DNA of 37,924 nt, taken from Desulfosporosinus sp. (GTDB taxonomy: Bacteria > Campylobacterota > Campylobacteria > Campylobacterales > Arcobacteraceae). Below the pieces are notes generated by a model. That model was not told the origin of the DNA and made no database searches. It saw only the letters and a program-made list of their open reading frames with translations. The stretch covers positions 1 to 37,924 of the forward strand of contig DYPS01000012.1 in NCBI GenBank assembly GCA_020719775.1, written 5' to 3'. The position numbers were made by a program, and so were the translations under genes. Shown one piece after another: positions 1-8,977 of this stretch; position 1 is the stretch's first letter; each line of letters opens with the position of its first letter.

Positions 1-3000
1 ACTTTTTCCCCACCTTTTGTGATGGCTATCGTTTTAAGTGAATTTGGTACAGATGAAGAGACACTTGATATAAAACTCAAAGGATTATATTCTACCGCTT
101 CCCCTTGTGTATGGTTAAAATCCCAGTATCTATTGATTCTTCTTGATTCCGCTTCATACGAATTTACAGGGAAAGTATCATAACTTCTCCCACCAGGATG
201 CGATACAAAGTAGTTAAATCCACCGATTGATTTTTTATTCCAAGTATCGACAACATCAAAAGTCAGTGGTGTATCCACTCCAATAGTTGGATGGAGTGCC
301 GACCATGGTTGCCATGCACGGTATCTTACACCACACACAAACTCCCCATCAATTCCTGTTTTTACTAAAGGAATTTCAATACCATTACAAGTAACGATAT
401 ATCGTTCAGGGACAAAATCTTTCACTTTAAGTTGTAACCTTTCTAATGAACTATCAACATATCTAGCAGTCCCTTGACTTCCACTCTCTTCACCCAAAAC
501 ATGCCAAGGCTCTATAGCTGAGCGTATCTCTAGGTGGATTTTTTCAATTGTTGTCATCCCATGTAATGGAAATCTAAACTCAAAAAATGGATCAAACCAA
601 TCAAGTTCAAAATGATACCCTTCATCATTTAAATAATCCACAACACTTCGTAAATCCTCTTTTACATAATGTTCAAGTAAAAACTCATCATGAAGTCTCG
701 TTCCCCATCGCACAAGTTTATGTTTGTATGGATTCTTCCAAAAACAACTTACCAATGCTCGAACCAATAACATCTGCAACATCGCCATTTGGTAGTGTGG
801 CGGCATATCAAAAGCTCGAAGTTCTAAAATCCCAAGTCGTCCCGTTGAGCTATCTGGAGAATAAAGTTTATCAATACAAAACTCGCTTCTATGGGTATTT
901 CCTGTGATATCTGTTAGCATATGCCGGAACAATCTATCTGTAAGCCAAAAAGGGACATCCCCCTCCTCTGGAATCTGAGAAAATGCAATCTCTAACTCAT
1001 AGAGATTTTCCATTCTCCCTTCATCAACTCTAGGCGCTTGAGATGTTGGGCCGATAAAGGCTCCACTAAAAAGGTACGAAAGCCCAGGATGATGTTGCCA
1101 AAAAGTTATCAAACTTTGAAGCAATCGTGGATTTCTTAGAAGTGGTGAATCACTTGGAGTCATTGCTCCAATCGTGACATGATTACCGCCACCCGTTCCT
1201 GTGTGTTTCCCATCGGTCATAAACTTTTCAGTCCCAAGTCGACACATTCTAGCATCTTCATAAAGTATGCTCAGATTGTCACTTAACTCTTTCCACGAAG
1301 TTGCTGGTTGGATATTCACCTCAATGACCCCTGGGTCTGGAGTTACTTTGATTCTATCTGTTCGTAAATCGTGTGGTGGCTCATATCCCTCAAGTAATAC
1401 CTTCATATCAAGAGCAAGTGCCGTTTCTTCAATAGAAGCTATTAAATCCAAAAATTCTTCTGTATCGGTAAGTGGTGGTAAAAAGAGACACAATTTCCCC
1501 TCTCGAACCTCAGCACACATCGCCGTTTTCACAAAAGCTGAGTAAGTATTTAAAATCGTTGTTGTATCATTTAAATTTTCTCCCCTTTTTTTCACATTTG
1601 TTTTATACTCCCCAAGCTCAGGAAAAGATGCGAACAAATCAACTTCAAAACTTTGTTCTAATTCTGTATGTGGTTTGGCCAAAAGTGAACCAAGAGGAAG
1701 TCTTAGTCCAATAGGGGAATTTCCAGCACTTAAAAACATATGTTTTCTTCTAAATTCCCATTTTGAAGTGATCCATTTTGTTTTTCCAAAACCAATAGGG
1801 AGAACATATCCCACCTCATTATTGAGACCATTTGCTAATTTTTCAGCAATTGTTTGTCGCTCCAAAGAATCTTTGAGGTCAAACTCTAAAGGGTCAATAT
1901 CAAGTGGCATCTCCGCCTCTTTCATAATATAATACACTGGGTCTTCATAAGCCGTTACAATATTTTCTGGGCTTACTCCAAGCACAAGTGCAAGATGGGA
2001 AAGAAATTTTTTCGCATCCTGTGTTGTATAGGGATAGGTTTCGTTTTTATCTGCAAGCAGTTCTGGATTTTCCCAAACAGGAACACCATCTTTTCTCCAA
2101 TAGATAGTTGTTTGCCATCTAGGAATTGGCTCCCCTGGATACCATTTACCTTGTGCATGGTGCAAAAGCCCACCAGTTGTAAACGACCCAAGAAGTTTTC
2201 TTGAAAGATTATTTGCCAACTCCCTTTTATGGTCTCCATCAGCTGCTGTGTTCCATTGAGGTGATTCCATATCATCGATACTCACAAAAGTTGGCTCTCC
2301 GCCCATAGAGAGCCTCACATCATTTGCGACTAAATCTTTATCAACCTCAAATCCTAAGTTGTATATCGCTTCCCATTGCTCATCTCTATAAGGTTTCGTA
2401 ACACGAGGCGATTCAAAAATCCTTGTCACTTTATTTTCATACTCAAAAGTCACTTCACATTTATCACTCAAACCCTCGATTGCATGAGCTGAATTGTAAT
2501 GTGGAGTACAAGCAAGTGGGATATGTCCTTCTCCTGCAAAAAGTCCACTTGTACTATCAAGTCCAATCCAACCAGCTCCAGGGACATACACCTCTGTCCA
2601 AGCATGAAGGTCTGTAAAATCCTCTTCTGGTCCACTTTCTCCATCAAGTGATTTGACATCAGCTTTTAGTTGCACTAAATAACCTGATACAAATCGGCTC
2701 GCAAGCCCAAGATGTCTAAGTACTTGCACAAAAAGCCAAGAGAAATCTCTACAACTTCCAAGTTTTTTCCCAAGAGTATATTCGCAACTTTGAACTCCTG
2801 ATTCAAGTCGTATGGTGTAATTGAGATAGCCATAAATTTTTTGATTCAGTGCAACTAAAAAGTCAATAATTGGCATCTCTGTAGTATCAATAGTTGAGAC
2901 AAACTCTTTGATAAGGTCACTATTATCATCTATTTCCAAGTATGGAATCAGCTCTTTTTGAAGTGTTTCATTATAACTAAACGGATAATTTTTCGCACTA

Positions 3001-3290
3001 TCTTCCACAAAAAAATCAAAAGGATTAATAGTAATCATATTAGCCAAAACTTCCACATCAATATGAAGCTTATCAGTCTTTTCTGGAAATACTATTCGCG
3101 CAAGATAGTTTCCAAATGGATCTTGCTGCCAATTAATAAAATGATTTTCCGGCTTTATTTTTAAAGAGTATGCTTCAATTGGTGTTCTACTATGCGGTGC
3201 TGGACGAAGTCTTATAATATGAGAACTTAAATTTACTTTTTTGTCATAGTTGTAGTGTGTTTTGTGTGATAATACTACCTTGAGTGCCAT
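1..3290 (-). CDS. Transglutaminase-like / DUF2126 protein, 3' end cut by window edge
   Basis: One uninterrupted frame runs from an ATG at 3290 to the left edge, giving 1096 codons with no stop, so the C-terminus lies outside the window. The first ~80 residues match the bacterial transglutaminase N-terminal domain. The core follows with a papain-like triad: Cys180 in GSCRDFSW, His229 in DLHAWTEV and Asp245 in GLDST. Everything after about residue 320 is the DUF2126 module, including the stretch TGGGNHVTIG. Family members of about 1100 residues are widespread and often sit beside an alpha-E or circularly permuted ATP-grasp gene; that partner is not visible here. The biochemical role is not established, and amide or peptide processing or transfer is inferred from the triad. 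The first-half shadow frames on the plus strand are ignored. Confidence 0.9.
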   Translation of the reverse strand, partial: MALKVVLSHKTHYNYDKKVNLSSHIIRLRPAPHSRTPIEAYSLKIKPENHFINWQQDPFGNYLARIVFPEKTDKLHIDVEVLANMITINPFDFFVEDSAKNYPFSYNETLQKELIPYLEIDDNSDLIKEFVSTIDTTEMPIIDFLVALNQKIYGYLNYTIRLESGVQSCEYTLGKKLGSCRDFSWLFVQVLRHLGLASRFVSGYLVQLKADVKSLDGESGPEEDFTDLHAWTEVYVPGAGWIGLDSTSGLFAGEGHIPLACTPHYNSAHAIEGLSDKCEVTFEYENKVTRIFESPRVTKPYRDEQWEAIYNLGFEVDKDLVANDVRLSMGGEPTFVSIDDMESPQWNTAADGDHKRELANNLSRKLLGSFTTGGLLHHAQGKWYPGEPIPRWQTTIYWRKDGVPVWENPELLADKNETYPYTTQDAKKFLSHLALVLGVSPENIVTAYEDPVYYIMKEAEMPLDIDPLEFDLKDSLERQTIAEKLANGLNNEVGYVLPIGFGKTKWITSKWEFRRKHMFLSAGNSPIGLRLPLGSLLAKPHTELEQSFEVDLFASFPELGEYKTNVKKRGENLNDTTTILNTYSAFVKTAMCAEVREGKLCLFLPPLTDTEEFLDLIASIEETALALDMKVLLEGYEPPHDLRTDRIKVTPDPGVIEVNIQPATSWKELSDNLSILYEDARMCRLGTEKFMTDGKHTGTGGGNHVTIGAMTPSDSPLLRNPRLLQSLITFWQHHPGLSYLFSGAFIGPTSQAPRVDEGRMENLYELEIAFSQIPEEGDVPFWLTDRLFRHMLTDITGNTHRSEFCIDKLYSPDSSTGRLGILELRAFDMPPHYQMAMLQMLLVRALVSCFWKNPYKHKLVRWGTRLHDEFLLEHYVKEDLRSVVDYLNDEGYHFELDWFDPFFEFRFPLHGMTTIEKIHLEIRSAIEPWHVLGEESGSQGTARYVDSSLERLQLKVKDFVPERYIVTCNGIEIPLVKTGIDGEFVCGVRYRAWQPWSALHPTIGVDTPLTFDVVDTWNKKSIGGFNYFVSHPGGRSYDTFPVNSYEAESRRINRYWDFNHTQGEAVEYNPLSFISSVSSSVPNSLKTIAITKGGEK

Positions 3291-3496
3291 TTTTTATCCT
3301 TCTAACAATAATTTAACAAAAGTATACCTATCTTCCTATATTTTTTTGATTAGAAAATACTAGAATTATATTTTAATTCTTTTTTAATACAAATTTTCTA
3401 CAAGAAATATTTTTCTTATCCTATTTATATTATCAATATATGCTTAGACTTATCATATATCAAGTTTTTAACTTCATTTTTGATAAAATCCATCTT
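3291..3496. other. AT-rich divergent promoter region
   Basis: This 206-base gap separates the DUF2126 gene (minus) from mqnP (plus). It is very AT-rich, with several TATATT-like hexamers that could serve as -10 boxes in both directions. I see no convincing hairpin, RNA gene or small coding frame in it. Confidence 0.5.
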
Positions 3497-4354
3497 ATGC
3501 AAAAAATATTAAAATTACTAAATAACTTCAATGAACTTGTGATGTTCAAACACTCTATTTTTTCATTACCGTTTATTTTTATAGCGATGGTTGTGGCGGC
3601 AAATGGATGGTTTGGATTTGAACTTTTATTTATGGGAATTTTTGCCGCCTTAAGCGCTAGAAATTTTGCGATGGGATTCAACCGTTATCTTGATCGTGAT
3701 ATCGATGCATTAAATCCTCGAACTATAAATCGTCCAAGTGTTGATGGGAGGCTCTCTCCAAAGCAAATCTATATTTTTACGATTTTAAATGCACTTATTT
3801 TTGTGGTAGTTGCTTTTTTTGTCAATGATCTCGCTTTTTATCTCTCCGTTCCTATTTTACTTGTAATTGGAAGTTATTCTTATTTTAAGAGATTTTCAAG
3901 TTTAGCTCATATTATTTTGGGAATTTCCCTTGGACTTGCCCCAATTGCAGGAGTTGTTGCTGTAAATGAAACTATCACTTTGTGGAGTATTTATCTTTCA
4001 GTTGGGGTGATGTTTTGGGTAGCTGGATTTGATTTACTTTATTCTTTACAAGATATTAAGGTGGATAAAGAACTAGGACTTCACTCAATTCCTTCTCGTT
4101 TTGGAGTCGAAAAAACAATGTTATTTTCAAAAATAATGCACGTTCTAACTGTTACTTTTTGGGCTTTATTTGTTTATGAAGCCCATCTTGGTTTTTTTGG
4201 ATTTATTGCAATTTTAGTAAGTATCATAATGCTAAATTACGAACATTATCTAGTCAATAAAGATTTTAAAAAAATTGATAAAGCATTTTTCACTATCAAT
4301 GGTTATCTTGGAATAATTTTCTTTTTCCTCATCGTTTTAGATATTATTTTTTAG
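3497..4354 (+). CDS. mqnP: UbiA-family prenyltransferase, MqnP type (futalosine menaquinone pathway)
   Basis: Integral membrane aromatic prenyltransferase of 285 residues. Two Mg-diphosphate binding motifs are visible: NRYLDRDID (NxxxDxxxD) in the first cytosolic loop and DIKVD (DxxxD) in YSLQDIKVDKELG. About eight hydrophobic segments surround them. Bacteria with the futalosine route use MqnP to attach the polyprenyl tail to the naphthoquinone precursor, and Campylobacterota rely on this route, so MqnP fits better than UbiA of ubiquinone synthesis. The ATG at 3497 is chosen over the upstream start at 3440, which would add 19 residues and give a protein longer than usual. The Shine-Dalgarno sequence is weak. 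Substrate assignment comes from the lineage and is not read directly from the sequence. Confidence 0.82.
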   Translation: MQKILKLLNNFNELVMFKHSIFSLPFIFIAMVVAANGWFGFELLFMGIFAALSARNFAMGFNRYLDRDIDALNPRTINRPSVDGRLSPKQIYIFTILNALIFVVVAFFVNDLAFYLSVPILLVIGSYSYFKRFSSLAHIILGISLGLAPIAGVVAVNETITLWSIYLSVGVMFWVAGFDLLYSLQDIKVDKELGLHSIPSRFGVEKTMLFSKIMHVLTVTFWALFVYEAHLGFFGFIAILVSIIMLNYEHYLVNKDFKKIDKAFFTINGYLGIIFFFLIVLDIIF

Positions 4355-4411
4355 ATGAATAATAAAGCATAAACAAGTTACTATTTTCTATTTAAAATAA
4401 AAAGGTTTTTT

Positions 4412-4765
4412 ATGAAAAAAATATTCTTCTCTCTTGCACTTATGGGGACTTTACTATTCGCTGGTAATAGTTATAAAGATGATGAAATTGAAGTTAAAAA
4501 AAATATTGTGTACTTAAAATCAACTGGGAAAAGAATTGATGGAGTAGTTAATGAATTTTATGAAACTGGTGAACTTGCAAGCGAAAGAACTTATAAATTT
4601 GGGATAATTACCGATATGAAAACATATAAGTTATCAGGGGCTTTAGCTTCTCAAGTAATTTTCAAAAATGGTAAAGCTACTTGTGGAAAAATGTATTATG
4701 AAAATGTTAAAAAAGATAGAATGATGACTCATGCTGATTTTATGAGATTTAAGTTGGCATATTAA
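4412..4765 (+). CDS. Small exported MORN/YwqK-like repeat protein
   Basis: A 117-residue protein beginning with a typical signal peptide (MKKIFFSLALMGTLLFAG), so it is probably periplasmic or surface exposed. The mature part has two degenerate MORN_2/YwqK-type units: NEFYETGELASERTYKFG and a second one ending VIFKNGK. A single Cys (about residue 92) follows the second unit. A purine-rich ribosome site (aaaagg) lies just before the ATG. The gene ends 7 bases before the convergent aat stop codon. Function is unknown; such repeats are usually structural or protein-binding. It stands alone, not in an operon. Confidence 0.75.
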   Translation: MKKIFFSLALMGTLLFAGNSYKDDEIEVKKNIVYLKSTGKRIDGVVNEFYETGELASERTYKFGIITDMKTYKLSGALASQVIFKNGKATCGKMYYENVKKDRMMTHADFMRFKLAY

Positions 4766-4772
4766 ATATTTT

Positions 4773-5444
4773 TTATACATAACTTTGAAGAAGTTGAAAA
4801 TATTTCTCCCTTTTGATCTCATAAGCTCCTAAGCTTGCAAGATGGTCATTATACACTTGACAATCTATAAGTTTTATCCCATTTTCTAAAGCTTGATTGC
4901 ATAGATGGTACAATGCTACTTTAGAAGCATCACTTACTTTTGCAAACATACTTTCACCACAAAAAATATCCCCTATCATTACTCCATAGAGTCCACCAAC
5001 TAATTCATCATCTTGATAAGTTTCAATACTAAATGCAAGCCCTAAATGAAAAAGATTTGTATAAGCCTCTATAAATTCTTCGCTTATCCAAGTTTCACTC
5101 TCATGTTTTCGTTTGATATTGGAGCAATTTTTGATAACTGCTTCAAAATTTTCATTTGATTTGACCACAAACTTTTTGCTGTTTATTATTTTTTTCAAAC
5201 TTTTTGAGACTTTCATTTTGCTGGGCTCAAGTACCATCCGTTTTTGTGGGCTATACCAATAAATATAATTGTATTCATCAATAAACCAAGGAAAAATTCC
5301 ATTTTCATAAGCATTAATAAGCCTTTGGGGATGAAAATCTCCACCAATTGCTACAAGGTCATTTTGCATCATATCAAGGGTAGGGAACTCAAAGCTTGAG
5401 TCATCAAGGAGATAGATTCTTTCTTTTTTGTCTAATAGATTCAT
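4773..5444 (-). CDS. aat: Leucyl/phenylalanyl-tRNA-protein transferase
   Basis: Aat transfers Leu or Phe from aminoacyl-tRNA to the N-terminus of proteins that carry Arg or Lys there, marking them for ClpS/ClpAP degradation (N-end rule). Family signatures are clear: YENGIFPWF, IYWYSPQKRMVLEP, the ETWISEEFIEAY region and VGGLYGVMIGDIFCGESMF. The length, 223 residues, is normal. The ATG at 5444 is preferred over the in-frame codon at 5480 because AAAGG lies 7 bases upstream and the start then falls 4 bases after the stop of the upstream EamA gene, a common operon spacing. Co-transcription with the transporter is likely but has no obvious functional meaning. Confidence 0.93.
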   Translation of the reverse strand: MNLLDKKERIYLLDDSSFEFPTLDMMQNDLVAIGGDFHPQRLINAYENGIFPWFIDEYNYIYWYSPQKRMVLEPSKMKVSKSLKKIINSKKFVVKSNENFEAVIKNCSNIKRKHESETWISEEFIEAYTNLFHLGLAFSIETYQDDELVGGLYGVMIGDIFCGESMFAKVSDASKVALYHLCNQALENGIKLIDCQVYNDHLASLGAYEIKREKYFQLLQSYV

Positions 5445-5448
5445 CAAA

Positions 5449-6333
5449 TTAGCCTTTATTTCTTGACAGAAGGATTCCACTTAAAACAATCATAGCACCA
5501 CCAAATAAAACTGTAAGAGTTGGTAAAGTGTCTCCAAGAATAATTCCAAATATCGTGGCAAACAAAACAACCGAATAACTCACAGCACTTACAACTCCAG
5601 CTTTCGCATACAAATAAGCTCTTGTCATATAGATTTGCCCAAAAGCAGCCGCTATCCCCATTAAAATAATCCAAACAGAGTCAATCAAACTAGGGACAAC
5701 AAAGGGGCTAAAAAAGGGTTCAAGTGTTTCAAAAACAAAAAAATGACCACTTATTATAAGGATAAGTGGGATAACCGTACCACAAATCATAAAAGATAAA
5801 ACGATACTCCTCTCATCATAATATGGGCTAAGATTTCTGACACTTATATAAGCAAGTGCCGATAAAAATCCTGTCAGAATCCCCATAGCATGAAGCAGAT
5901 TCCACTCCATGCCACTGAGAATCACTACACCAAAGAAACCGGTAAAAATCGCCATATAAGAAGAAAACTTGAGTTTTTCTTTCAAAAGAAAGAATGCCAA
6001 TAATGCTGTAAAAATAGGCTCTGTTTTGGCATATACTATCGCATTCGAAAGGGTAGTTGCCCCTATAGTATAAAAAAAAGTAAGCAAAGCAATCGTCCCT
6101 ATCACACCACGGAAAGCAAGTATATAAGGTTTCCCGCCAATATTTTTAATGGGGGTAGCAAAGAGGGTAAATCCTACGACAATCAAACCAATCGCATTTC
6201 TCCAAAATGTCACTTCAACTGCACCCATCGAAACTGAAAGGAGTTTTGCAAATGCCATCGTAAGAGCAAATAAAAAAGAAGCGAACACCATATAAAGGAT
6301 GGCAAGTTGTAAATTAGATAAAGTTTTAAGCAT
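5449..6333 (-). CDS. EamA/DMT-superfamily transporter
   Basis: A 294-residue membrane protein with ten predicted helices in two EamA halves. The first half begins near LAILYMVFASFLFALTMAFAK and the second near HAMGILTGFLSALAYISVR. Drug/metabolite transporters of this family export amino acids, nucleotides or drugs; no residue here allows a substrate call. The ATG at 6333 is used instead of a TTG at 6360, which would add nine polar residues before the first helix. The 5' region carries a duplicated tactgaaat sequence. Its promoter must lie in the short gap shared with arsC, so the dyad at 6373-6400 could influence both genes. Confidence 0.85.
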   Translation of the reverse strand: MLKTLSNLQLAILYMVFASFLFALTMAFAKLLSVSMGAVEVTFWRNAIGLIVVGFTLFATPIKNIGGKPYILAFRGVIGTIALLTFFYTIGATTLSNAIVYAKTEPIFTALLAFFLLKEKLKFSSYMAIFTGFFGVVILSGMEWNLLHAMGILTGFLSALAYISVRNLSPYYDERSIVLSFMICGTVIPLILIISGHFFVFETLEPFFSPFVVPSLIDSVWIILMGIAAAFGQIYMTRAYLYAKAGVVSAVSYSVVLFATIFGIILGDTLPTLTVLFGGAMIVLSGILLSRNKG

Positions 6334-6372
6334 TTCAGTATTGTAGTATTTCAGTACCAAATTTCTTATTAG

Positions 6373-6400
6373 TAATATATCAATATATCTTGATATATTA
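6373..6400. promoter_or_regulatory. Perfect inverted repeat, probable ArsR-family operator
   Basis: Two perfect 11-base arms, taatatatcaa (6373-6383) and ttgatatatta (6390-6400), flank the 6-base spacer tatatc. The core ATCAA-N6-TTGAT is the form described for several ArsR/SmtB repressor sites. The right arm overlaps a TATAAT -10 box (6399-6404) in front of arsC, so a bound repressor would block RNA polymerase. Assignment to the ArsR at 12996 is inferred. Confidence 0.65.
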
Positions 6401-6404
6401 TAAT
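6399..6404 (+). promoter_or_regulatory. -10 box of the arsC promoter
   Basis: A perfect TATAAT 43 bases before the arsC start, overlapping the right arm of the dyad. No -35 consensus is evident, which is usual for sigma-70 promoters in this phylum. Confidence 0.55.
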
Positions 6405-6446
6405 TTATATGATATAGTTTTGCAAAATAAAGAGAAAGGATTTCAA

Positions 6447-6848
6447 ATGGGTAAAAAAGTATTAGTTTTATGTACAGGAAATAGTTGCCGAAGCATTATC
6501 GCGGAAGCTCTCATTAATGCTAACCTTGATGGGGTAGAGGCTAAAAGCTCAGGTGTACGAGCAAGTGGAAAAGTAAATCCAAATGCAAAAAAGTTGCTTG
6601 AGGAGAAGGGAATTTGGAGAGACGAGTATCACTCCAAAACACTTGAAACAGTCATAACGGAGGAGTTTGATTTGGTAGTAACGGTTTGTGACCATGCAAA
6701 TGAAACTTGCCCAATGTTTCCTCGCCCTGCTCCAAAAATCCATGTAGGCTTTGAAGATCCAGATGGAAAGGGATTTGAAGCTTTTGAAGCTACTTATAGA
6801 GAAATAGAAGAAATATTATTGCCCAAATTAGTTGAAGCTTTAAAATAA
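6447..6848 (+). CDS. arsC: Arsenate reductase, low-molecular-weight phosphatase type
   Basis: A 133-residue protein of the low-molecular-weight tyrosine phosphatase fold. The N-terminal P-loop CTGNSCRS (Cys8-X5-Arg-Ser in LVLCTGNSCRS) would attack arsenate. Two further cysteines in TVCDHANETCPMFPRPA sit where thioredoxin-coupled ArsC enzymes form the relay disulfide. It would reduce As(V) to As(III) in the cytosol using thioredoxin. The start at 6447 is set by AGAAAGGA 6-13 bases upstream; the longer frame from 6390 lies over the promoter. It is the first gene of the stress cluster, with chrA 5 bases downstream. No arsenite pump of the Acr3 or ArsB type is visible, so removal of As(III) must rely on another gene. 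Confidence 0.9.
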   Translation: MGKKVLVLCTGNSCRSIIAEALINANLDGVEAKSSGVRASGKVNPNAKKLLEEKGIWRDEYHSKTLETVITEEFDLVVTVCDHANETCPMFPRPAPKIHVGFEDPDGKGFEAFEATYREIEEILLPKLVEALK

Positions 6849-6853
6849 TCATA

Positions 6854-7999
6854 ATGATAAATATATCTATTTTTTGGCATTTTTTTATCCTAGGTCTTTA
6901 TAGTTTTGGAGGACCAATAGCCCATATTGGCTATTTTAGAAAAAAATTTGTCGAAGAATTAACTTGGCTAAATGATGAAGAGTTTTCAAAAATCGTAGCA
7001 CTTAGTCAGTTTTTACCAGGGCCTAGTTCCTCTCAAATTGGGTTTACAATCGGATTAAAAAAAGGTGGAATTATTGGTGCGATATTAGCTTTTATTGGAT
7101 TTACATTTCCATCTTTTTTACTTTTATATGTAGCTGCAACTTTTCAAAATATCTATGAAAACGATAGTATTCTTTATGCTTTAATGAGTGGATTAAAACT
7201 TTTTGCAGTAGTTATTGTTGCGGATGCTACTTTTAGTATGTTTAAATCGCTTTGCAAAACTATATTAAGCAAAATTATTTTTGTTTTTGCAACTTTATTG
7301 TTGGTTTTTAATCAAAGCTTTTTTAGTCAAATTTTAGTCTTAACTATTTCAGCTTTTGTTGCTTTCGTTTTTATAAAAGAAAAAAATGAATCTAAAATGA
7401 GATATCAAAAACCTTATATTTTACCTTTGGCTATTTTTTTCATTTTATTGATTTTTTTACCATTTTTTGCAAGCCAAGACAAATTATTACACCTATTTAA
7501 CTCTTTTTATCAAGTGGGGTGTTTAGTTTTTGGGGGAGGACATGTGGTTCTTCCTTTGATTAAAAGCAATATAAATATAGATGAAAATAGTTTTTTAGTA
7601 GCATATTCTTTAGCTCAAGCAGTTCCTGGACCTATGTTTACTATTGCTTCATATATTGGCATTATTGCTTTTCCTGAGTCCCATTTTTTAGGGGCAGTTG
7701 TTTCTACGCTTGCGATTTTTTTGCCAGGTTTTCTTTTGATTCTCTCTTTTTACAAAAGTTTTGAAAGTTACTCAAAAAATTCAACAGTTTCAAAAATAAT
7801 TTTAGGCATTAATGCAAGTGTTGTCGCAATATTATTTAGTATTTTAGTTACCATTGTTATTCCAAGTGGAATTTTAAATATTTATGATTTTATTTTTGCA
7901 ATACTTGGCTTTTTTGTGATGAGAAAATTTAAAATTTCTGTATTACTTCTAATTTTATTTTATTGTGGATATGGATTTATAAGGAGTTTGTATGTTTGA
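6854..7999 (+). CDS. chrA: ChrA-type chromate transporter (CHR family)
   Basis: A 381-residue membrane protein with both CHR halves. The N-half has FILGLYSFGGPIAHIG and ALSQFLPGPSSSQIGFTIG; the C-half repeats them as VGCLVFGGGHVVLPLI and SLAQAVPGPMFTIASYIG. CHR proteins export chromate, apparently by exchange or proton-motive force, and some also carry sulfate. The location between arsC and an ArsP-like permease suggests an oxyanion-resistance role. The start follows arsC by 5 bases, and the end overlaps the next gene by 8 bases, so translation is probably coupled. Chromate as the true substrate is not proven by sequence. Confidence 0.88.
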   Translation: MINISIFWHFFILGLYSFGGPIAHIGYFRKKFVEELTWLNDEEFSKIVALSQFLPGPSSSQIGFTIGLKKGGIIGAILAFIGFTFPSFLLLYVAATFQNIYENDSILYALMSGLKLFAVVIVADATFSMFKSLCKTILSKIIFVFATLLLVFNQSFFSQILVLTISAFVAFVFIKEKNESKMRYQKPYILPLAIFFILLIFLPFFASQDKLLHLFNSFYQVGCLVFGGGHVVLPLIKSNINIDENSFLVAYSLAQAVPGPMFTIASYIGIIAFPESHFLGAVVSTLAIFLPGFLLILSFYKSFESYSKNSTVSKIILGINASVVAILFSILVTIVIPSGILNIYDFIFAILGFFVMRKFKISVLLLILFYCGYGFIRSLYV

Positions 8000-8951
8000 T
8001 TGGTGGGAACATCTTAGTGGTGATTTGACTTTTGGGCTCTTAGGATTTACAAAAGGGTCTCATTTAGGGGAAGCTATCCATTTTTTCCTCTATGATACAC
8101 TCAAAATCTTTATCCTTTTGGTTGTCATTATTTTTGTAGTTAGTTTCTTTAGAACCTATTTCAATACTGAAAAAGTGAGGGTATATCTTCAAGGGAAAAG
8201 TGAGTTTAGCGGAAATATTTTCGCTTCATTTTTTGGGATAATCACCCCATTTTGTAGCTGTTCAGCAATCCCTTTATTTTTAGGATTTATGCAAGCTAGA
8301 ATCCCTATGGGGATAACTTTTAGTTTTCTTATCTCCGCACCTTTAAATAATGAGATAGCAATAGCTATGCTTTTTGGACTTTTTGGGTGGAAAATAACAG
8401 CTATTTATATAGGTTTGGGGTTAAGTATTGCGATATTGGGTGGATATATGATAGGGAAAATGAAATTAGAAAAATATGTTCTTATCCCTGTGACACCTAT
8501 GGAAGGGGAACTTGATGATGTAAAAATCGAGCTAAGTTTAAACAAAAGAGTAAAAGAAGCTTGGGACTATACACAAGATATTTTTACTAAAATCTATTTG
8601 TATGTGATGATGGGAGTTGGAGTTGGAGCATTTATTCATGGATATATCCCCGCTGATTTTATCTCCCAATATGCTGGTGGAAATGTTTGGTATGCTGTGC
8701 CACTTGCCATTTTAATGGGGATTCCTATGTATTCAAATGCTGCTGGTATAATGCCATTAGTAGAGGTTCTCACAAGCAAAGGGATGCTTTTGGGAACAGC
8801 TCTGGCATTTATGATGGCTGTAACTGCTCTTAGTCTTCCAGAGGCGATGATACTCAAAAGAATATTGCATATCAAACTGATAGCGATATTTTTTGGAATC
8901 GTTGGATTTGGAATACTTCTTGTTGGGTATCTTTTTAATACGATTTTATAA
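7992..8951 (+). CDS. COG0701 (DUF318) permease, ArsP-like
   Basis: A 319-residue permease with eight or so membrane helices. The diagnostic metal-binding stretch TPFCSCSAIPLFLGF is present around residue 90, followed by FSFLISAPLNNEIAIAM. A related repeat LAILMGIPMYSNAAGIMPLVE occurs in the second half. ArsP members export trivalent organoarsenicals through the paired cysteines, while other COG0701 proteins carry copper or zinc. Position directly after arsC and chrA, with an 8-base overlap, favours an arsenic role. The symbol arsP is withheld because the family also contains other metal permeases. Confidence 0.82.
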   Translation: MFDWWEHLSGDLTFGLLGFTKGSHLGEAIHFFLYDTLKIFILLVVIIFVVSFFRTYFNTEKVRVYLQGKSEFSGNIFASFFGIITPFCSCSAIPLFLGFMQARIPMGITFSFLISAPLNNEIAIAMLFGLFGWKITAIYIGLGLSIAILGGYMIGKMKLEKYVLIPVTPMEGELDDVKIELSLNKRVKEAWDYTQDIFTKIYLYVMMGVGVGAFIHGYIPADFISQYAGGNVWYAVPLAILMGIPMYSNAAGIMPLVEVLTSKGMLLGTALAFMMAVTALSLPEAMILKRILHIKLIAIFFGIVGFGILLVGYLFNTIL

Positions 8952-8977
8952 CAATAAATAAAAAGAGAAAATCAAAA

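Noticed and set aside
587-2617. Several plus-strand frames of 60-106 codons
   Set aside because: All are covered by the uninterrupted DUF2126 frame on the minus strand, which has clear family motifs.
6390-6446. Longer arsC frame beginning at 6390
   Set aside because: The added 19 codons cover the operator arm and the -10 box; the good ribosome site belongs to the ATG at 6447.
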